This document shows positions 35,832 to 46,342 of a stretch of DNA of 64,000 nt, piece after piece. The stretch lies in contig NZ_MSYM01000013.1 in assembly GCF_001938565.1 (NCBI RefSeq), positions 63,496-127,495 of the forward strand, given 5' to 3'. The translations under genes and the position numbers were made by a program. The stretch comes from Rhodoferax antarcticus ANT.BR (GTDB lineage Bacteria > Pseudomonadota > Gammaproteobacteria > Burkholderiales > Burkholderiaceae_C). Within the stretch, counting starts at the first letter, position 1. Each line of letters begins with the position of its first letter. The notes below the pieces were generated by a model. It saw only the letters and a program-made list of their open reading frames with translations, was not told the origin of the DNA and ran no database searches.

Positions 35832-36464
35832 ATGACTACCCGGCGTCTGGTTTTATCCAGTGTTTTAAGTCTCCAGCCCCTATCTGTAGGGCTTAGTATG
35901 CTATTGACTTCGAAGCAATCGTTGGCTGGTGGACAGCTTGAGGAGCCCTTGGCTGATTCGGTGCGCACAGCCTTGAGTTCGGCCATTGCCAATACCGCGC
36001 CGCCAGTACCGGTGTTTTATGACACCGAATCGCGATTGGCTTATTTGCGCTGGCTGGGTGCCCAGAGCGATCGCCTGAGCAGAAAAAAAGCCGACTTCAC
36101 CACCCGCAAGGAATTTTTGCAGACTGTCTGGTACGAGAGCAAGCGCGCTGGGTTGGACGTGTCGCTGGTATTGGGGTTGATTCAGGTGGAGAGCAATTTT
36201 CGCAAGTTTGCAGTGAGCCGGGCGGGCGCGCGCGGCTACATGCAGGTGATGCCTTTCTGGACCCGGGTGCTGGGTGACGGCAATGCGTCGAACTTGTTTC
36301 ACATGCAGAACAACCTGCGTTTTGGCTGCGTCATCTTGCGCCACTATCTGGAGCGCGAGCGCGGCGACTTGTTTTTGGCGCTGGGCCGCTACAACGGCTC
36401 GCGTGGGCGCGCACCGTACCCGAACGCGGTGACCTCAGCGCAGCGCAACTGGGTCACCGCCTAA
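35832..36464 (+). CDS. lytic transglycosylase, SLT domain
   Basis: Protein of 210 residues that would cleave peptidoglycan in the periplasm. A hydrophobic N-terminal signal (LVLSSVLSLQPLSVGLSMLL) precedes the SLT domain. The catalytic Glu is residue 120 in LIQVESNFRKFAVS, followed by ARGYMQVMPFWTRVLG and LALGRYNGSRGRAPYPNAV. The length is short for the family, with only the catalytic domain. It begins 64 bases after proS and may be co-transcribed. The substrate-binding loops look normal. Confidence 0.88.
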   Translation: MTTRRLVLSSVLSLQPLSVGLSMLLTSKQSLAGGQLEEPLADSVRTALSSAIANTAPPVPVFYDTESRLAYLRWLGAQSDRLSRKKADFTTRKEFLQTVWYESKRAGLDVSLVLGLIQVESNFRKFAVSRAGARGYMQVMPFWTRVLGDGNASNLFHMQNNLRFGCVILRHYLERERGDLFLALGRYNGSRGRAPYPNAVTSAQRNWVTA

Positions 36465-36476
36465 AACCGGGGCAAC

Positions 36477-36800
36477 TCAGGCGCTTGTGCCCAGAGCCTG
36501 CTGCAGCTCGCCGGATTCGTACATTTCCATCATGATGTCGGAGCCGCCGATGAATTCACCCTTGAGGTAAAGCTGGGGAATGGTTGGCCAGTTGCTGTAG
36601 TCCTTGATGGCTTCGCGCACTTCTGCATCTTCGAGCACATTGACGGTGGTGATGGCTTTCGGGTCCACACCGCAGGCTTTGAGGATTTGCACCGCCCGGC
36701 CCGAAAAACCGCACTGGGGAAAGGTCGCTGTGCCTTTCATGAACAGCAGAATCTCGTTTTGTTTAACCAGATCGTCGATGCGTTGTTGGGTGTCGCTCAT
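36477..36800 (-). CDS. grxD: monothiol glutaredoxin
   Basis: Protein of 107 residues that carries Fe-S clusters. The monothiol active site CGFS begins at Cys30 (FPQCGFSGRAV), and the glutathione-binding segments WPTIPQLY and GGSDIMMEM are intact. I chose ATG 36800 (MSDTQQRIDD) over the longer open frame to 36872. Its position next to prmC-prfA-hemA is the common arrangement in Burkholderiales. It converges with the transglycosylase gene at a 12-base gap. Confidence 0.95.
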   Translation of the reverse strand: MSDTQQRIDDLVKQNEILLFMKGTATFPQCGFSGRAVQILKACGVDPKAITTVNVLEDAEVREAIKDYSNWPTIPQLYLKGEFIGGSDIMMEMYESGELQQALGTSA

Positions 36801-36908
36801 GGGGTGTCCTGAAATAAGTGTGAACGCGATTATTTCATTGTCGGCGCCAGCCGAGTGCTGGATAACCCTCATGTGACTGGGGTTGCGGCCGGGCAGCGTG
36901 GCCTGGCT

Positions 36909-37127
36909 TCAGTAGTGTGGCGGCAGTTCGTCGCGCAGGTTGCGTGGCCCAGCCGCTCCTTCAGTGGGCGTTTGCTGGCGCAGCCACAGCAGGTCCTGGG
37001 TTAGCCGGTCAATCTGGTCTTGCTGGCGGATGATGATTTGGTCGAGTTTGTCCAGCAGGTCTTCAGAAAAACTCGCTTTGATTTCCAGGTTGGTCAGGCG
37101 ATCTTGCATCGTGTGGGGAGTGGTCAT
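36909..37127 (-). CDS. slyX: SlyX family protein
   Basis: Coiled-coil protein of 72 residues; LEIKASFSEDLLDKLDQII and IRQQDQIDRLTQDLLWLRQQ show heptad spacing, and the C-terminus ends LRDELPPHY, the family signature. Function unknown. ATG 37109 (MQDRLTNLE) is an alternative start. It lies between prmC and grxD on the same strand. Confidence 0.88.
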   Translation of the reverse strand: MTTPHTMQDRLTNLEIKASFSEDLLDKLDQIIIRQQDQIDRLTQDLLWLRQQTPTEGAAGPRNLRDELPPHY

Positions 37128-37205
37128 GGGCTGGGGGAAGTGAGGTGGGAGGGTCGGTGGTCGGCTGGCGGGAACGGTGCAAACGGCTCAAGCCATGGCC
37201 CTTGA

Positions 37206-38111
37206 TCAGTCGTAACAGGGTTTTTGGCCACCGGTACAGCGCGCAATGCCTGCCAAATCGTTGCGCGACTGAACCGAAGTGAAGCCTTGCTGTGCCAGCA
37301 AGTGTTGCACTGCAACTGCGTGGTCGAAGCCATGTTCCAGCAGCAGCCAGCCACCTAGTTTGAGGTGCGCCAACGCGGTGGCGACGATGTGGCGAATGTC
37401 GTCCAAGCCATCGACGCCACTGGTCAGGGCCTGGGTGGGCTCAAAAGTCAGTGCCGCCAGATGCGGGTCGTGTTCGGGGATGTAGGGCGGGTTGGAGACA
37501 ATGCAGTCAAACGCTGGCGCGTCTGCTGGCAGCGCGGCCAGCCAGGCACCCTGGCTGAAAGACACCTCAAGTTGCAGGCGCTGCGCATTGGCTTTTGCCA
37601 CGGCGAGGGCTGCAGCGCTTTGGTCCGTGGCCCACATCTGAAGTGCGGACCGGGTGGCTTTGAGCGCCAGCGCAATGGCGCCGCTGCCAGTGCCCAGGTC
37701 CAGCACGCGCGGCGCTGGGTTTGCAGGGTGATTTGCCTGCGGGGCAGTTGCGCCAACGGTGGCCTGATGGCAGTCTGGCAAGACCTCTAGCGCCCAGTCC
37801 ACCAGGGTTTCAGTGTCGGGGCGCGGCACCAGTACGTCTGGGGTGACGTGTAACGCCAGACCGTAAAACGCCTTGCTGCCGGTGAGGTAGGCCAGCGGCT
37901 CACCCTGCGTGCGGCGTAGCGCCAGCGCTTGCAACGCAGGGACACATTGCAAAGGCAGCGGATCGGTGTCGTGTGCCATCAGCCAGCCGCGCTGCGTCGG
38001 GGCGATGCCGAGCACGTGCAGCAGCAACAGCTGGGCATCGAGCCGCTCCAGACCCCGGCTTTGCAGTGCCGTCAGGGCTTGGTCGATGCTGGAGTTGGCG
38101 AGTAGAGACAT
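37206..38111 (-). CDS. prmC: release factor glutamine methyltransferase
   Basis: Methyltransferase of 301 residues that methylates the Gln of the GGQ motif in RF1 and RF2. The SAM-binding motif VLDLGTGSGAIALAL and the catalytic NPPY (in CIVSNPPYIPEHD) are present; the N-terminal helical domain binds the release factor. It follows its substrate gene prfA on the same strand after about 75 bases, with a repeat copy in that gap. An Ala/Pro-rich insertion (TVGATAPQANHPANPAP) precedes the SAM motif. Confidence 0.95.
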   Translation of the reverse strand: MSLLANSSIDQALTALQSRGLERLDAQLLLLHVLGIAPTQRGWLMAHDTDPLPLQCVPALQALALRRTQGEPLAYLTGSKAFYGLALHVTPDVLVPRPDTETLVDWALEVLPDCHQATVGATAPQANHPANPAPRVLDLGTGSGAIALALKATRSALQMWATDQSAAALAVAKANAQRLQLEVSFSQGAWLAALPADAPAFDCIVSNPPYIPEHDPHLAALTFEPTQALTSGVDGLDDIRHIVATALAHLKLGGWLLLEHGFDHAVAVQHLLAQQGFTSVQSRNDLAGIARCTGGQKPCYD

Positions 38112-38128
38112 TTAAAATACTATATTAA

Positions 38129-38173
38129 ACGTAGCTACCAGCGCTTTATGCATAAGGGCTGGAGCAAGATTTT
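38129..38173 (+). repeat. interspersed repeat copy 7
   Basis: GTAGCTACCAGCGCTTTATG, then CATAAGGGCTGGAGCAAG, in the gap between prfA and prmC. Confidence 0.72.
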
Positions 38174-38185
38174 CCATATAAAACA

Positions 38186-39304
38186 TCAGGCATTGAGCTC
38201 CAGAGCTGCCAGCTGCTGCGCAGCCTCATGGGCTTGCAGCGCGTTCACCACGTCGTCTAGGTCGCCTTCCATGATGCTCAGTAATTTGTACAGCGTCAGG
38301 TTGATGCGGTGGTCGGTCAGGCGACCCTGCGGAAAGTTGTAGGTGCGGATGCGGTCGCTGCGGTCGCCGCTACCGACCAGGCTTTTGCGCTCGGCGGATT
38401 CTTTGGCGGCGCGCGCGCTGCGCTCTTTTTCCTGAATGCGCGCGGTGAGCACTTTCAGCGCCTGGGCTTTGTTGCTGTGCTGGCTGCGGCCATCCTGGCA
38501 TTCAGCGACGATGCCGGTGGGTAGGTGAGTGATGCGCACCGCCGAGTCGGTTTTGTTGATGTGCTGGCCACCGGCGCCGCTGGCGCGGTAAGTGTCGATG
38601 CGCAAGTCAGCCGGGTTGATTTTGATGGCCTCGGCTTCATCCGGCTCGGCCATCACCGCCACGGTGGCGGCGCTGGTGTGGATGCGGCCCTGGGTTTCGG
38701 TCACCGGCACGCGTTGCACGCGGTGGCCGCCGGATTCGAACTTGAGCGCGCCATAGATGCCGGCGCCGCCAGGCGTGTCAGTGTCCTTGCCTTCAATACG
38801 CAGTACCAGCTCCTTGTAGCCGCCGAGTTCACTGAGCGATTGGCTGATCACCTCATGCTTCCAGCCCTTGCGGTCGCAGTAGCGCAGGTACATGCGCGCC
38901 AGATCGGCGGCAAACAAGGCGGATTCGTCACCCCCGGTGCCTGCGCGGATTTCCACAAAGGCCGGTCGGGCGTCGTCGGGGTCTTTGGGCAGCAGCATGC
39001 GCTGCAACTCGGCTTCGAGCTGTGCCAGTTCTGCGGTGGCGGCGTCGACTTCCTCTTGCGCCATGGCCAGCATGTCGGCATCGTCCGCGGCGTCTTTGAG
39101 CATCTCTTGGGCGCTAGCCATGTCAGACTCGCGCTGCTGGTAACGCAACCAGCGGCTGGCCACTGCCGCCACCTCGGTGTGTTCGCGCGAGAGCTTTAAA
39201 AATTGCGCCATGTCGCCCATGATGTCTTGGCGCGAGAGCAAAAATTCAAGCTCCCCGAGCCGATCGGCGTAGCGGTCAAGTTGCTGGTGGAGAAACGGTT
39301 TCAT
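38186..39304 (-). CDS. prfA: peptide chain release factor 1
   Basis: Release factor of 372 residues that reads UAA and UAG. The catalytic GGQ is at residues 245-247 ([16 protein letters not shown]). The stop-codon recognition tripeptide is PVT ([15 protein letters not shown]), a normal variant of PxT. I chose ATG 39304 ([15 protein letters not shown]). The order hemA-prfA-prmC on one strand matches many proteobacteria. Length is normal to slightly long. Confidence 0.96.
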   Translation of the reverse strand: MKPFLHQQLDRYADRLGELEFLLSRQDIMGDMAQFLKLSREHTEVAAVASRWLRYQQRESDMASAQEMLKDAADDADMLAMAQEEVDAATAELAQLEAELQRMLLPKDPDDARPAFVEIRAGTGGDESALFAADLARMYLRYCDRKGWKHEVISQSLSELGGYKELVLRIEGKDTDTPGGAGIYGALKFESGGHRVQRVPVTETQGRIHTSAATVAVMAEPDEAEAIKINPADLRIDTYRASGAGGQHINKTDSAVRITHLPTGIVAECQDGRSQHSNKAQALKVLTARIQEKERSARAAKESAERKSLVGSGDRSDRIRTYNFPQGRLTDHRINLTLYKLLSIMEGDLDDVVNALQAHEAAQQLAALELNA

Positions 39305-39478
39305 GGTCAGGGCTCGGGTGAGGTGCATGCCCGGATCGGGTCGCAGGGCGGTTCAGGTCGATGAGGGCAGAGCCACTGGGTGCCCCCACGTTTAGGGCAA
39401 TGCGAGGATCGGGTTCAAGCGCAATGCTGATCGCCCGGTGGCCCAAGCGCGGCCAGTTGGCGCTGTTAGCGGCGCTAG

Positions 39479-40738
39479 CTAACGCTCTTTGCGCAAAAAG
39501 AAGTGATGCACCGCTGAGCTAGCGCGGTCGCGCGCGGCGGAGTCACCGGCGCGCAATTCGGCCATAGCGCCATGCAGCATCTTTTGGGTGATGCCTCTGG
39601 ACATGGCCTCGAGCACCGTGTCGATGTTTTCACCCTTAAGCAGCAGCTTGCGGGCCCGCGCCATTTCAGCAAAGCGCCATTCGTCCGCCTGGGCGTTAAG
39701 CGCCTGAATCAAAGGAACCGTGCTGCGCTGCTCCACCCAATGTAGAAAGTTTTGCACGCCGACGTCGACAATCGCTTCAGCCTGCGCGACAGCGGCCTTG
39801 CGGCTGGCCTGGGCGGTTTGCACCACACCAGCCAGGTCATCCACCGTGTAAAGGTAAACGTCTTCGAGTTCCTTGACTTCAATTTCGATGTCGCGCGGCA
39901 CGGCCAAGTCCACCATGAACATCGGGCGGCGGCGCCGTTTCTTCAAAGCGCGCTCGACCGAACCCAAACCAATCAGCGGCAAGGTGCTGGCGGTGCAACT
40001 CACCACCGCGTCAAATTCATGCAGCCGATCAGGTAGGTCGGCCAGGCACATCACCTCGGCGCCGAATTTGCGGGCCAGCTCTTCGCCACGCGACAACGTG
40101 CGGTTGGCAATCACCATGCTTTTGGGGTTTTTGGCGGCAAAGTGGGTGGCGCACAGGTCGATCATCTCGCCAGCACCGACAAACAAAATCTTGACTTCGT
40201 TGAGGTTTTCAAACAGCTGACCCGCCAGGCGAACCGCCGCAGCTGCCATGCTGATCGAATGCGCGCCAATTTCTGTCGAGGTGCGCACCTCTTTGGCGAC
40301 TGCAAACGAACGCTGAAACAACTGGCTGAGCGTGGTGCCCATCGACCCGGCAGCTTCGGCAGCACGCACCGCGTCTTTGAGCTGGCCCAGAATCTGCGGC
40401 TCGCCCAGCACCATGGAGTCCAGCCCGCTGGCCACACGAAAAGCGTGGCGCGCTGCCATGCCGTCAGTCAGGGTGTAGGAGTGCGCGCGCAGCACATCAG
40501 CAGAGACGCCGCCGCATTGCGCCAGCCAGTCCATTGTGTGCTGAAGCTGGGGGTGTTCGCAGGCGCAGTAAATTTCTGTGCGGTTACAGGTTGAGATCAG
40601 GGCCGCTTCGGGTTGGCGGCTCAAGGCGCCACGCAAAGCATGCAAAGTGGGAGCCACCTGGTCGATAGCGAATGCGAACCGACCTCGCAGATCAAGCGGT
40701 GCGGTGGTGTGATTAATGCCTAAAGCCCAAACTGCCAT
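39479..40738 (-). CDS. hemA: glutamyl-tRNA reductase
   Basis: Enzyme of 419 residues for the first step of the C5 tetrapyrrole pathway. The catalytic Cys is Cys51 in [25 protein letters not shown] and the NADPH-binding GAGEMIDL segment follow. The C-terminal dimerisation domain is complete. It sits upstream of prfA. Together with hemC-hemD-hemX-hemY at 56-60 kb, the window supplies several steps of heme synthesis. It is divergent from a small membrane protein gene. Confidence 0.96.
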   Translation of the reverse strand: MAVWALGINHTTAPLDLRGRFAFAIDQVAPTLHALRGALSRQPEAALISTCNRTEIYCACEHPQLQHTMDWLAQCGGVSADVLRAHSYTLTDGMAARHAFRVASGLDSMVLGEPQILGQLKDAVRAAEAAGSMGTTLSQLFQRSFAVAKEVRTSTEIGAHSISMAAAAVRLAGQLFENLNEVKILFVGAGEMIDLCATHFAAKNPKSMVIANRTLSRGEELARKFGAEVMCLADLPDRLHEFDAVVSCTASTLPLIGLGSVERALKKRRRRPMFMVDLAVPRDIEIEVKELEDVYLYTVDDLAGVVQTAQASRKAAVAQAEAIVDVGVQNFLHWVEQRSTVPLIQALNAQADEWRFAEMARARKLLLKGENIDTVLEAMSRGITQKMLHGAMAELRAGDSAARDRASSAVHHFFLRKER

Positions 40739-40808
40739 CGTGTAATTATAAAATCAACTCAATGATTTTCCAAGAGTGTCAACTTATATTGACTGATTGT
40801 TGTCGCTG

Positions 40809-41078
40809 ATGGGCATCCTGGCTGCTGTCAACCATGTGATCAATTTTTTTGCGCCCGCAATTTGGCTCGCCTTACTGCTGCCACTGTGTGCCCGATTGTT
40901 CTTGAAAAAAAAGGCGGCAGCGCGCACTATAACTTCTCAAGTTGCTCTGCATTTGATAGTGGGTGGTGTGGCGCTGCTGGTGGGCATGCTGGTGTTCGGA
41001 CGCGATGGCAAAATGCTTACCTACCTGGCGCTGGTGTTGGCCGCTGCCAGCACCCAGTGGTGGTTGTCACGTCGGTGA
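40809..41078 (+). CDS. small membrane protein of unknown function
   Basis: Protein of 89 residues with three hydrophobic segments (FFAPAIWLALLLPLCARLF, VALHLIVGGVALLVGMLVF and YLALVLAAASTQWWL). ATG 40809 is preferred to the TTG codons just upstream at 40797. It is divergent from hemA and its end overlaps ugpQ by 12 bases on the opposite strand. I do not recognise the family. It may be a conserved neighbour of hemA in Comamonadaceae. Confidence 0.65.
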   Translation: MGILAAVNHVINFFAPAIWLALLLPLCARLFLKKKAAARTITSQVALHLIVGGVALLVGMLVFGRDGKMLTYLALVLAAASTQWWLSRR

Positions 41079-41843
41079 GAGCAGGTCAACGCTATCGGTG
41101 ATGATCGCGTCGATGCCCAAGTCTATCAATCGCAGGGCTTCAGTTGCATCGTTCACGGTATAGCTCAGCGTGCGCAGACCTGCTTTTTTGGCTTGCGAGA
41201 CAGTTGCCGCGTCCCATAGCGTGTGGTCACAGACCACTGCCACGCAACCCAGCCGCTGCGCGGTTTCCAACCAGCCATCCCAGAGTGCTTCGAGCAACAA
41301 GCCGCGCGGCAAATCTGGCTGCGACTGCAGGGCGCCTTCAAGCGCTGGAACTTCAAACGAGGTCAACAGCGGTGGCACGACCGCACCGTGCCAAAGTCGG
41401 GCAGCATGTCGTGCAACAACCTGGCCTGTGTGGTATTCGGTGCCGGGGCTGGGCTTGATTTCGATGTTCAGGTGAAAACCGTTGTGCCGGCAGTAGCGGG
41501 CAATGGCTTCAAAAGTGGGTAAGGTCTCGCCGGCAAAGGCGCGTGAATGCCAACTGCCCGCATCCAGCAGCGACAAGGTGCCCCACGGGTGCTCACCCGC
41601 CACCGTGCTCAGACCACTGCCCAAGGCGGTTTCAGCGTTGGTAGTGCGCTTGAGCGTGTGATCGTGCAGTAGGAAAGGCACGCCATCGGCGCTAAGTCGG
41701 ACGTCGCACTCAAACATGCGGTAGCCGTGCGCGGCACCGGCCCGAAACGCCGCCAGCGTGTTCTCTGGGGCGAGCTTGCCTGCGCCGCGGTGCGCAATCC
41801 AGCGCGGGTAGGGCCAGGGCAGGTCATGCAGGGTGTTTTTCAT
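41067..41843 (-). CDS. ugpQ: glycerophosphodiester phosphodiesterase
   Basis: Cytoplasmic GDPD enzyme of 258 residues that releases glycerol-3-phosphate from imported glycerophosphodiesters. The catalytic pair and metal ligands are present: [24 protein letters not shown] and [11 protein letters not shown], then IEIKPSPG. It is the last gene of ugpBAECQ, overlapping ugpC by 4 bases, so it works on what the transporter brings in. Confidence 0.93.
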   Translation of the reverse strand: MKNTLHDLPWPYPRWIAHRGAGKLAPENTLAAFRAGAAHGYRMFECDVRLSADGVPFLLHDHTLKRTTNAETALGSGLSTVAGEHPWGTLSLLDAGSWHSRAFAGETLPTFEAIARYCRHNGFHLNIEIKPSPGTEYHTGQVVARHAARLWHGAVVPPLLTSFEVPALEGALQSQPDLPRGLLLEALWDGWLETAQRLGCVAVVCDHTLWDAATVSQAKKAGLRTLSYTVNDATEALRLIDLGIDAIITDSVDLLSPT

Positions 41844-42868
41844 GATGGTAGGTCCTTGCGTTTGCCGCTTGTCGCGTCAAAGTGGTGAATCTTTCCGGGT
41901 CGGGGTGTCACAAACAGGGTTTGCCCCAGGCTGGGGGCGGCGTTGCATTCTTCGGTGCGGATGATCACCAGTTCTTCAGCCTGGCCATGCAACCAGCGGC
42001 CATAGGTGAGGCGCTCGGCGCCGAGCATCTCTACCGCTTCAACGCGCAGGCCCCAGCCATCCGGGGTGATGTCCAGGTGTTCGGGCCGCACGCCGACGAT
42101 GGTGCCCGGTGGCGCACTGGGCGCGTCTTTGAGCAAATTCATCGGCGGCGAGCCCATGAATCCGGCCACAAACGTGCTGGCCGGGCGGTTGTAAACCTCT
42201 TCGGGCGTGCCAAATTGCTCCATCTCCCCTGCATTCATTACCATCATGCGCTGCGCCAGCGTCATCGCTTCGACTTGGTCGTGGGTGACAAACAGGCTGG
42301 TGATGCCCAGTTCACGGTGCAATTTCTGGATTTCAAGGCGGGTCTGGGCGCGCAGCTTGGCGTCGAGGTTGCTCAAGGGTTCATCAAACAAAAAAACCCG
42401 TGGCTGGCGCACGATGGCGCGCCCCATGGCCACACGCTGGCGCTGGCCGCCAGAGAGTTCGCGCGGCTTGCGCTGTAAAAAGGGGCCGATCTCCAGAATT
42501 TTGGCGGCCTTGTCAACGCGCGCCTGAATCTCGGCCTTGGGGACTTTGGCAATCTTCAGACCATAGGCCATGTTCTCAAACACGCTCATATGCGGATACA
42601 GCGCGTAGTTCTGGAACACCATGGCAATGTCGCGCTCAGACGGCTCCAGGTTGTTGACGACCCGGCTGCCAATCGAGATCTCGCCGCCGCTGATTTCTTC
42701 CAGCCCCGCAACCATGCGCAACAGGGTGGACTTGCCGCAGCCGGAAGGGCCGACGATGACGACGAACTCGCCGTCATGGATCACCGCGCTGACCCCGTGG
42801 ATGACTTGGTTGGCGGCTTTGCCCATGCCGTAGCGCTTGAGGACGTTTTTGAGTGTGATGGAGGCCAT
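41840..42868 (-). CDS. ugpC: sn-glycerol-3-phosphate ABC transporter ATP-binding protein
   Basis: ATPase of 342 residues of the MalK-type CUT1 family. Walker [10 protein letters not shown], signature [16 protein letters not shown], Walker [13 protein letters not shown] and the switch His ([10 protein letters not shown]) are present. The C-terminal TOBE-like regulatory domain ([15 protein letters not shown]) follows. ATG 42868 gives [14 protein letters not shown]. It overlaps ugpQ and lies about 90 bases after ugpE. Confidence 0.94.
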   Translation of the reverse strand: MASITLKNVLKRYGMGKAANQVIHGVSAVIHDGEFVVIVGPSGCGKSTLLRMVAGLEEISGGEISIGSRVVNNLEPSERDIAMVFQNYALYPHMSVFENMAYGLKIAKVPKAEIQARVDKAAKILEIGPFLQRKPRELSGGQRQRVAMGRAIVRQPRVFLFDEPLSNLDAKLRAQTRLEIQKLHRELGITSLFVTHDQVEAMTLAQRMMVMNAGEMEQFGTPEEVYNRPASTFVAGFMGSPPMNLLKDAPSAPPGTIVGVRPEHLDITPDGWGLRVEAVEMLGAERLTYGRWLHGQAEELVIIRTEECNAAPSLGQTLFVTPRPGKIHHFDATSGKRKDLPS

Positions 42869-42957
42869 AAATTTAACCGGTCTGTCCCGCAATCCCTTGA
42901 TCAGTTGGTAACAGAGCAAATTTGCTGCGCAAATCTTGGTCTGTCACGCAAGCAAGT

Positions 42958-43809
42958 TTATTTCTCTGTATCCACCAGCCCTTTGACGAACCACTTCTGC
43001 ATCAGCATCACCACCAGCGCGGGTGGCAGCATGGCCAGAATGGCGGTCGCCATGACGATGTTCCACTGCATTTCGGAGTCGCCGCCGGAAATCATGCGCT
43101 TGATACCGATCACCACCGGGTACATGTCCTCACTGGTAGTGACCAGCAGCGGCCACAAATACTGGTTCCAACCATAAATGAACTGAATCACAAACAGTGC
43201 CGCAATCGAGGTTTTGGACAGTGGCACCAACACATCCCAGAAAAAACGCATCGGCCCAGCCCCGTCCATGCGCGCCGCCTCCACCAGTTCTTCAGGCACC
43301 GTCAGAAAGAACTGCCGGAACAAGAAGGTGGCGGTGGCCGAGGCGATCAGCGGAATGGTCAGGCCAGCGTAGCTGTTGAGCATGCCCAAATCGGATACCA
43401 CCTTGTAGGTCGGGCCAATGCGCACCTCCACCGGCAACATCAGCGTGATGAAGATCGCCCAGAAGAAAAACATGCGAAACGGAAAGCGGAAATACACGAT
43501 GGCAAACGCCGACAGCAAAGAGATGGCGATTTTGCCAATGGAGATGATCAGCGCCGAAATCAGGCTCACCGTCATCATCCGCGCCACCGGCGCTTTTGAG
43601 CCTGAGCCACCGCCGGTACCGTTCAGCGCCGCTGTGTAGTTATCTATCAAATGCCCGCCAGGCAGCAGCGGCATGGGGGTTTGCACAATCGCTTGAGAGG
43701 TTTGGGTGGACGCCACAAAGGTCAAGTACAGCGGAAACGCCACCACCAGCACGCCCAGCACCATCACCGCGTGTGACAGAAATGTCAAAAAGGGGCGGCG
43801 TTCAACCAT
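42958..43809 (-). CDS. ugpE: sn-glycerol-3-phosphate ABC transporter permease
   Basis: Inner-membrane permease of 283 residues with six predicted helices. The EAA coupling loop is [25 protein letters not shown] chose ATG 43809 ([15 protein letters not shown]); the frame upstream runs through an intergenic repeat-like element. It forms the channel with UgpA. Confidence 0.92.
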   Translation of the reverse strand: MVERRPFLTFLSHAVMVLGVLVVAFPLYLTFVASTQTSQAIVQTPMPLLPGGHLIDNYTAALNGTGGGSGSKAPVARMMTVSLISALIISIGKIAISLLSAFAIVYFRFPFRMFFFWAIFITLMLPVEVRIGPTYKVVSDLGMLNSYAGLTIPLIASATATFLFRQFFLTVPEELVEAARMDGAGPMRFFWDVLVPLSKTSIAALFVIQFIYGWNQYLWPLLVTTSEDMYPVVIGIKRMISGGDSEMQWNIVMATAILAMLPPALVVMLMQKWFVKGLVDTEK

Positions 43810-43819
43810 GGGATTGCCG

Positions 43820-43898
43820 CCGCGCCGGGCTGCCCCAAGCAAGACACGTCTCCCGCTGGGGGCAGCGCAGTGCACGAAGTGACAAGCGTGGGGGTGAC
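43820..43898. repeat. GC-rich intergenic element between ugpA and ugpE
   Basis: Contains a hairpin CTGCCCC (43830-43836) / GGGGCAG (43859-43865) and then a stretch ending AAGCGTGGGGGTGAC. From memory, similar intergenic elements are scattered in Comamonadaceae genomes; no second copy lies in this window. It may tune expression between the two permease genes. Confidence 0.5.
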
Positions 43899-43903
43899 AT
43901 AGT

Positions 43904-44785
43904 TCAATAATTCACTTTCTTCTCGACGAAGCGGAACTGCACCACAGTGAGCGCCACCACTATCACCATCAGCACCACCGATTGCGCGGCCGAGCCGCCC
44001 AGGTCCATCGCCTTGAAGCCGTCGAAGTACACCTTGTAAACCAGAATCGCCGTATCTTTGCCCGGGCCGCCTTGCGTGGCTGCGTCGATGATGGCGAAGG
44101 TGTCAAAAAACGCGTAGACGATGTTGATCACCAGCAGGAAAAACGTGGTGGGGGACAGCAGCGGGAACACGATGGTCCAGAAGCGCCGCCAAGGTCGGGC
44201 ACCGTCAATGGCCGCCGCTTCGATCAGGGATTTTGGGATGCTCTGTAACCCGGCCAGAAAAAACAGGAAGTTGTACGAGATCTGCTTCCACACCGCTGCC
44301 ATCACCACCAACGTCATGGCGTGCCGACTGTTGAGCAGGTGGTTCCAGTCGATGCCCAAAGCGCGCAGCCAGTACGACACCACGCCCACGCTGGGCGCAA
44401 ACATAAACAACCACAACACGCCCGCCACAGCAGGCGCGACGGCATACGGCCAGATCAGCAGGGTCTTGTAAGCCAGCGCGCCTTTGACGATGCGGTCGGC
44501 AAATACGGCCAACAGCAGCGACAGGCTGATGCCCAGCACCGCCACCAGGCTGGAAAAAATGGCGGTGGTGTAAAACGACGCCAGATAGGTTTCATCGTTG
44601 CACAGGTTGCGGAAATTTTCCAGCCCAACCCAATCCACCTGGGTACCAAAGGCATCCGACTGCTGCAGCGACTGCACCAACGCTTGTCCGGCGGGCCAAA
44701 AGAAAAAAATGGCGATGACAGCCACCTGGGGCGCTATGAGCACCCAAGGCAGCCATCTGGAACGGAAAAAGACGCGCTTTTCCAT
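43904..44785 (-). CDS. ugpA: sn-glycerol-3-phosphate ABC transporter permease
   Basis: Permease of 293 residues with six predicted helices. The start [20 protein letters not shown] and the EAA loop ([24 protein letters not shown]) are typical of UgpA. It pairs with UgpE. The gap to ugpB is about 100 bases and holds a short GC-rich stretch without clear signals. Confidence 0.93.
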   Translation of the reverse strand: MEKRVFFRSRWLPWVLIAPQVAVIAIFFFWPAGQALVQSLQQSDAFGTQVDWVGLENFRNLCNDETYLASFYTTAIFSSLVAVLGISLSLLLAVFADRIVKGALAYKTLLIWPYAVAPAVAGVLWLFMFAPSVGVVSYWLRALGIDWNHLLNSRHAMTLVVMAAVWKQISYNFLFFLAGLQSIPKSLIEAAAIDGARPWRRFWTIVFPLLSPTTFFLLVINIVYAFFDTFAIIDAATQGGPGKDTAILVYKVYFDGFKAMDLGGSAAQSVVLMVIVVALTVVQFRFVEKKVNY

Positions 44786-44889
44786 AGGGGGTCAGAGGGG
44801 CAGAAACGGCGCTAGTTTCGCTGTGAATCTGCCCCGTAGGCCGCATCCAGGCTGTGGCCGGTCATGGCTTGTTGGGCAGGTCATGGGCC

Positions 44890-46197
44890 TCATTTGCCTT
44901 TGTTGGCCTTCTCAAACCGCTCCAGCAACACATTGCCGCGTGTCACGACGGAGTCCAGTGCCTCTTTGGCAGACTTCTTGCCACCCCAGACCTGCTCCAG
45001 TTCTTCGTCCTCAATGGTGCGGATCTGCACATAGTTGCCCAAGCGGATGCCGCGTGACTTTTCGGTTACTTTGCGGATCATCTGGTTCACCGCCACATCG
45101 GTGCCCGGATTCTCGTTGTAAAAGCCCGATTTCTCGGTCAACTGGAACGCCGCTGTGGTGATGGGCAGGTAGCCGGTACGTTTGTGGCTGGCAGACTGCA
45201 CTTGCGGACTGGAAATGTAATTGAAAAATTCAGCGACAGCTTTGTACTCATCAGCCTTCTTGCCGGCCATGACCCACAGGCTGGCGCCGCCAATCACGGT
45301 GTTTTGCGGCGCCCCGGGTACGTCCGGGTAATAAGGCAGCGGTGCCAGACCAAAGTTGAACTTGGCGTTCTTCTTCACATTGCCATAGAAGCCGCTTGAG
45401 GTGGTGATCATGGCGCATTCGCCCGAGACAAAGGTGGCCTCGGGTACGTTGGCGCGGCCCTTGTAGACAAACAGGCCCTGTTTGGCCATGTTGGCCAGGT
45501 TGTCGATGTGGCGCACGTGCAGCGGTGAGTTGATCTTCATGCGCGCATCCAGCCCGGCCAAGCCGTTGGACTTGGTGGCAAACTCCACGTTGTGCCATGC
45601 CGAGAAGCTTTCCAGCTGAGTCCAGCCCTGCCAGGCAATGGTCAGCGGGCACTTGTGGCCATTGGCTTTCAGTTTGGCCGCCGCCAAGGCCACTTCAGGC
45701 CAACTGCTGGGGGCTTTGCTGGTGTCCAGACCGGCGGCCTTGAACGCATCCTTGTTGATGTAAAACACGGTGGTAGAGCTGTTGAACGGCATGCTCAGCA
45801 TCTGGCCGTTGGGTGCGGTGTAATAGCCGCCCACAGCTGAAATATAGGCCTTGGGATCAAACTTCTGCCCGGCGTCTTTCATCACCTTGGCCACCGGCAC
45901 GATGGCGCCCTTGCTGGCCATCATGGTGGCCGTGCCCACTTCAAACACCTGCAGGATGTGCGGTGCGTTGCCGGAGCGAAACGCTGCCACGGCGGCGGTC
46001 ATCGACTCGTCGTAGGAGCCCTTGTAGGTGGGGACAATCTTGTAATCGGTCTGGCTGGCATTAAAGCTCTTGGCCAGATCATTGACCCATTCTCCATTCA
46101 CCGCTGTCATCGAGTGCCACCACTGGACTTCGGTTATGGCGTGAGCAGACAGGGCCGACATGGCGGCAAAAGCTGCCGCTACGAGTTTCAGTTTCAT
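44890..46197 (-). CDS. ugpB: sn-glycerol-3-phosphate ABC transporter substrate-binding protein
   Basis: Periplasmic receptor of 435 residues with a signal peptide ending SALSAHA. The UgpB family features VQWWHSMTAVNGEWVNDLAKSF, YDESMTAAVAAFRSGNAPHIL and MPFNSSTTVFYIN are present. AGGAG precedes the ATG. It is the first gene of ugpBAECQ; a PhoB-box-like site lies about 55 bases upstream, as expected for a phosphate-starvation operon. The ligand class is glycerol-3-phosphate or its diesters. Confidence 0.95.
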   Translation of the reverse strand: MKLKLVAAAFAAMSALSAHAITEVQWWHSMTAVNGEWVNDLAKSFNASQTDYKIVPTYKGSYDESMTAAVAAFRSGNAPHILQVFEVGTATMMASKGAIVPVAKVMKDAGQKFDPKAYISAVGGYYTAPNGQMLSMPFNSSTTVFYINKDAFKAAGLDTSKAPSSWPEVALAAAKLKANGHKCPLTIAWQGWTQLESFSAWHNVEFATKSNGLAGLDARMKINSPLHVRHIDNLANMAKQGLFVYKGRANVPEATFVSGECAMITTSSGFYGNVKKNAKFNFGLAPLPYYPDVPGAPQNTVIGGASLWVMAGKKADEYKAVAEFFNYISSPQVQSASHKRTGYLPITTAAFQLTEKSGFYNENPGTDVAVNQMIRKVTEKSRGIRLGNYVQIRTIEDEELEQVWGGKKSAKEALDSVVTRGNVLLERFEKANKGK

Positions 46198-46251
46198 GCT
46201 TTTCTCCTGGAAGTTAAATCGTGCAGCATATGTAAATCGTGTGAAACGCCC

Positions 46252-46269
46252 GTGACGTCAATATGGCAG
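46252..46269 (-). promoter_or_regulatory. Pho box-like site upstream of ugpB
   Basis: On the minus strand CTGCCATATTGACGTCAC matches 13 of 18 positions of the PhoB consensus direct repeat CTGTCATAAAGCTGTCAC. Position and target gene fit known PhoB control of ugp. No good -10 box at the expected distance is obvious. Confidence 0.5.
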
Positions 46270-46342
46270 TGTGTAAACATTGATTAGACGCAGATTTGGC
46301 TCAAACAGGCATCAGGGTTTCCATCAGGGCAGGCATGTTTGA

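Noticed and set aside
35863..35910. Fourth repeat-derived signal peptide in the lytic transglycosylase
   Set aside because: CTCCAGCCCCTATC and GCTATT match the reverse consensus, but the central part does not; too weak to claim.
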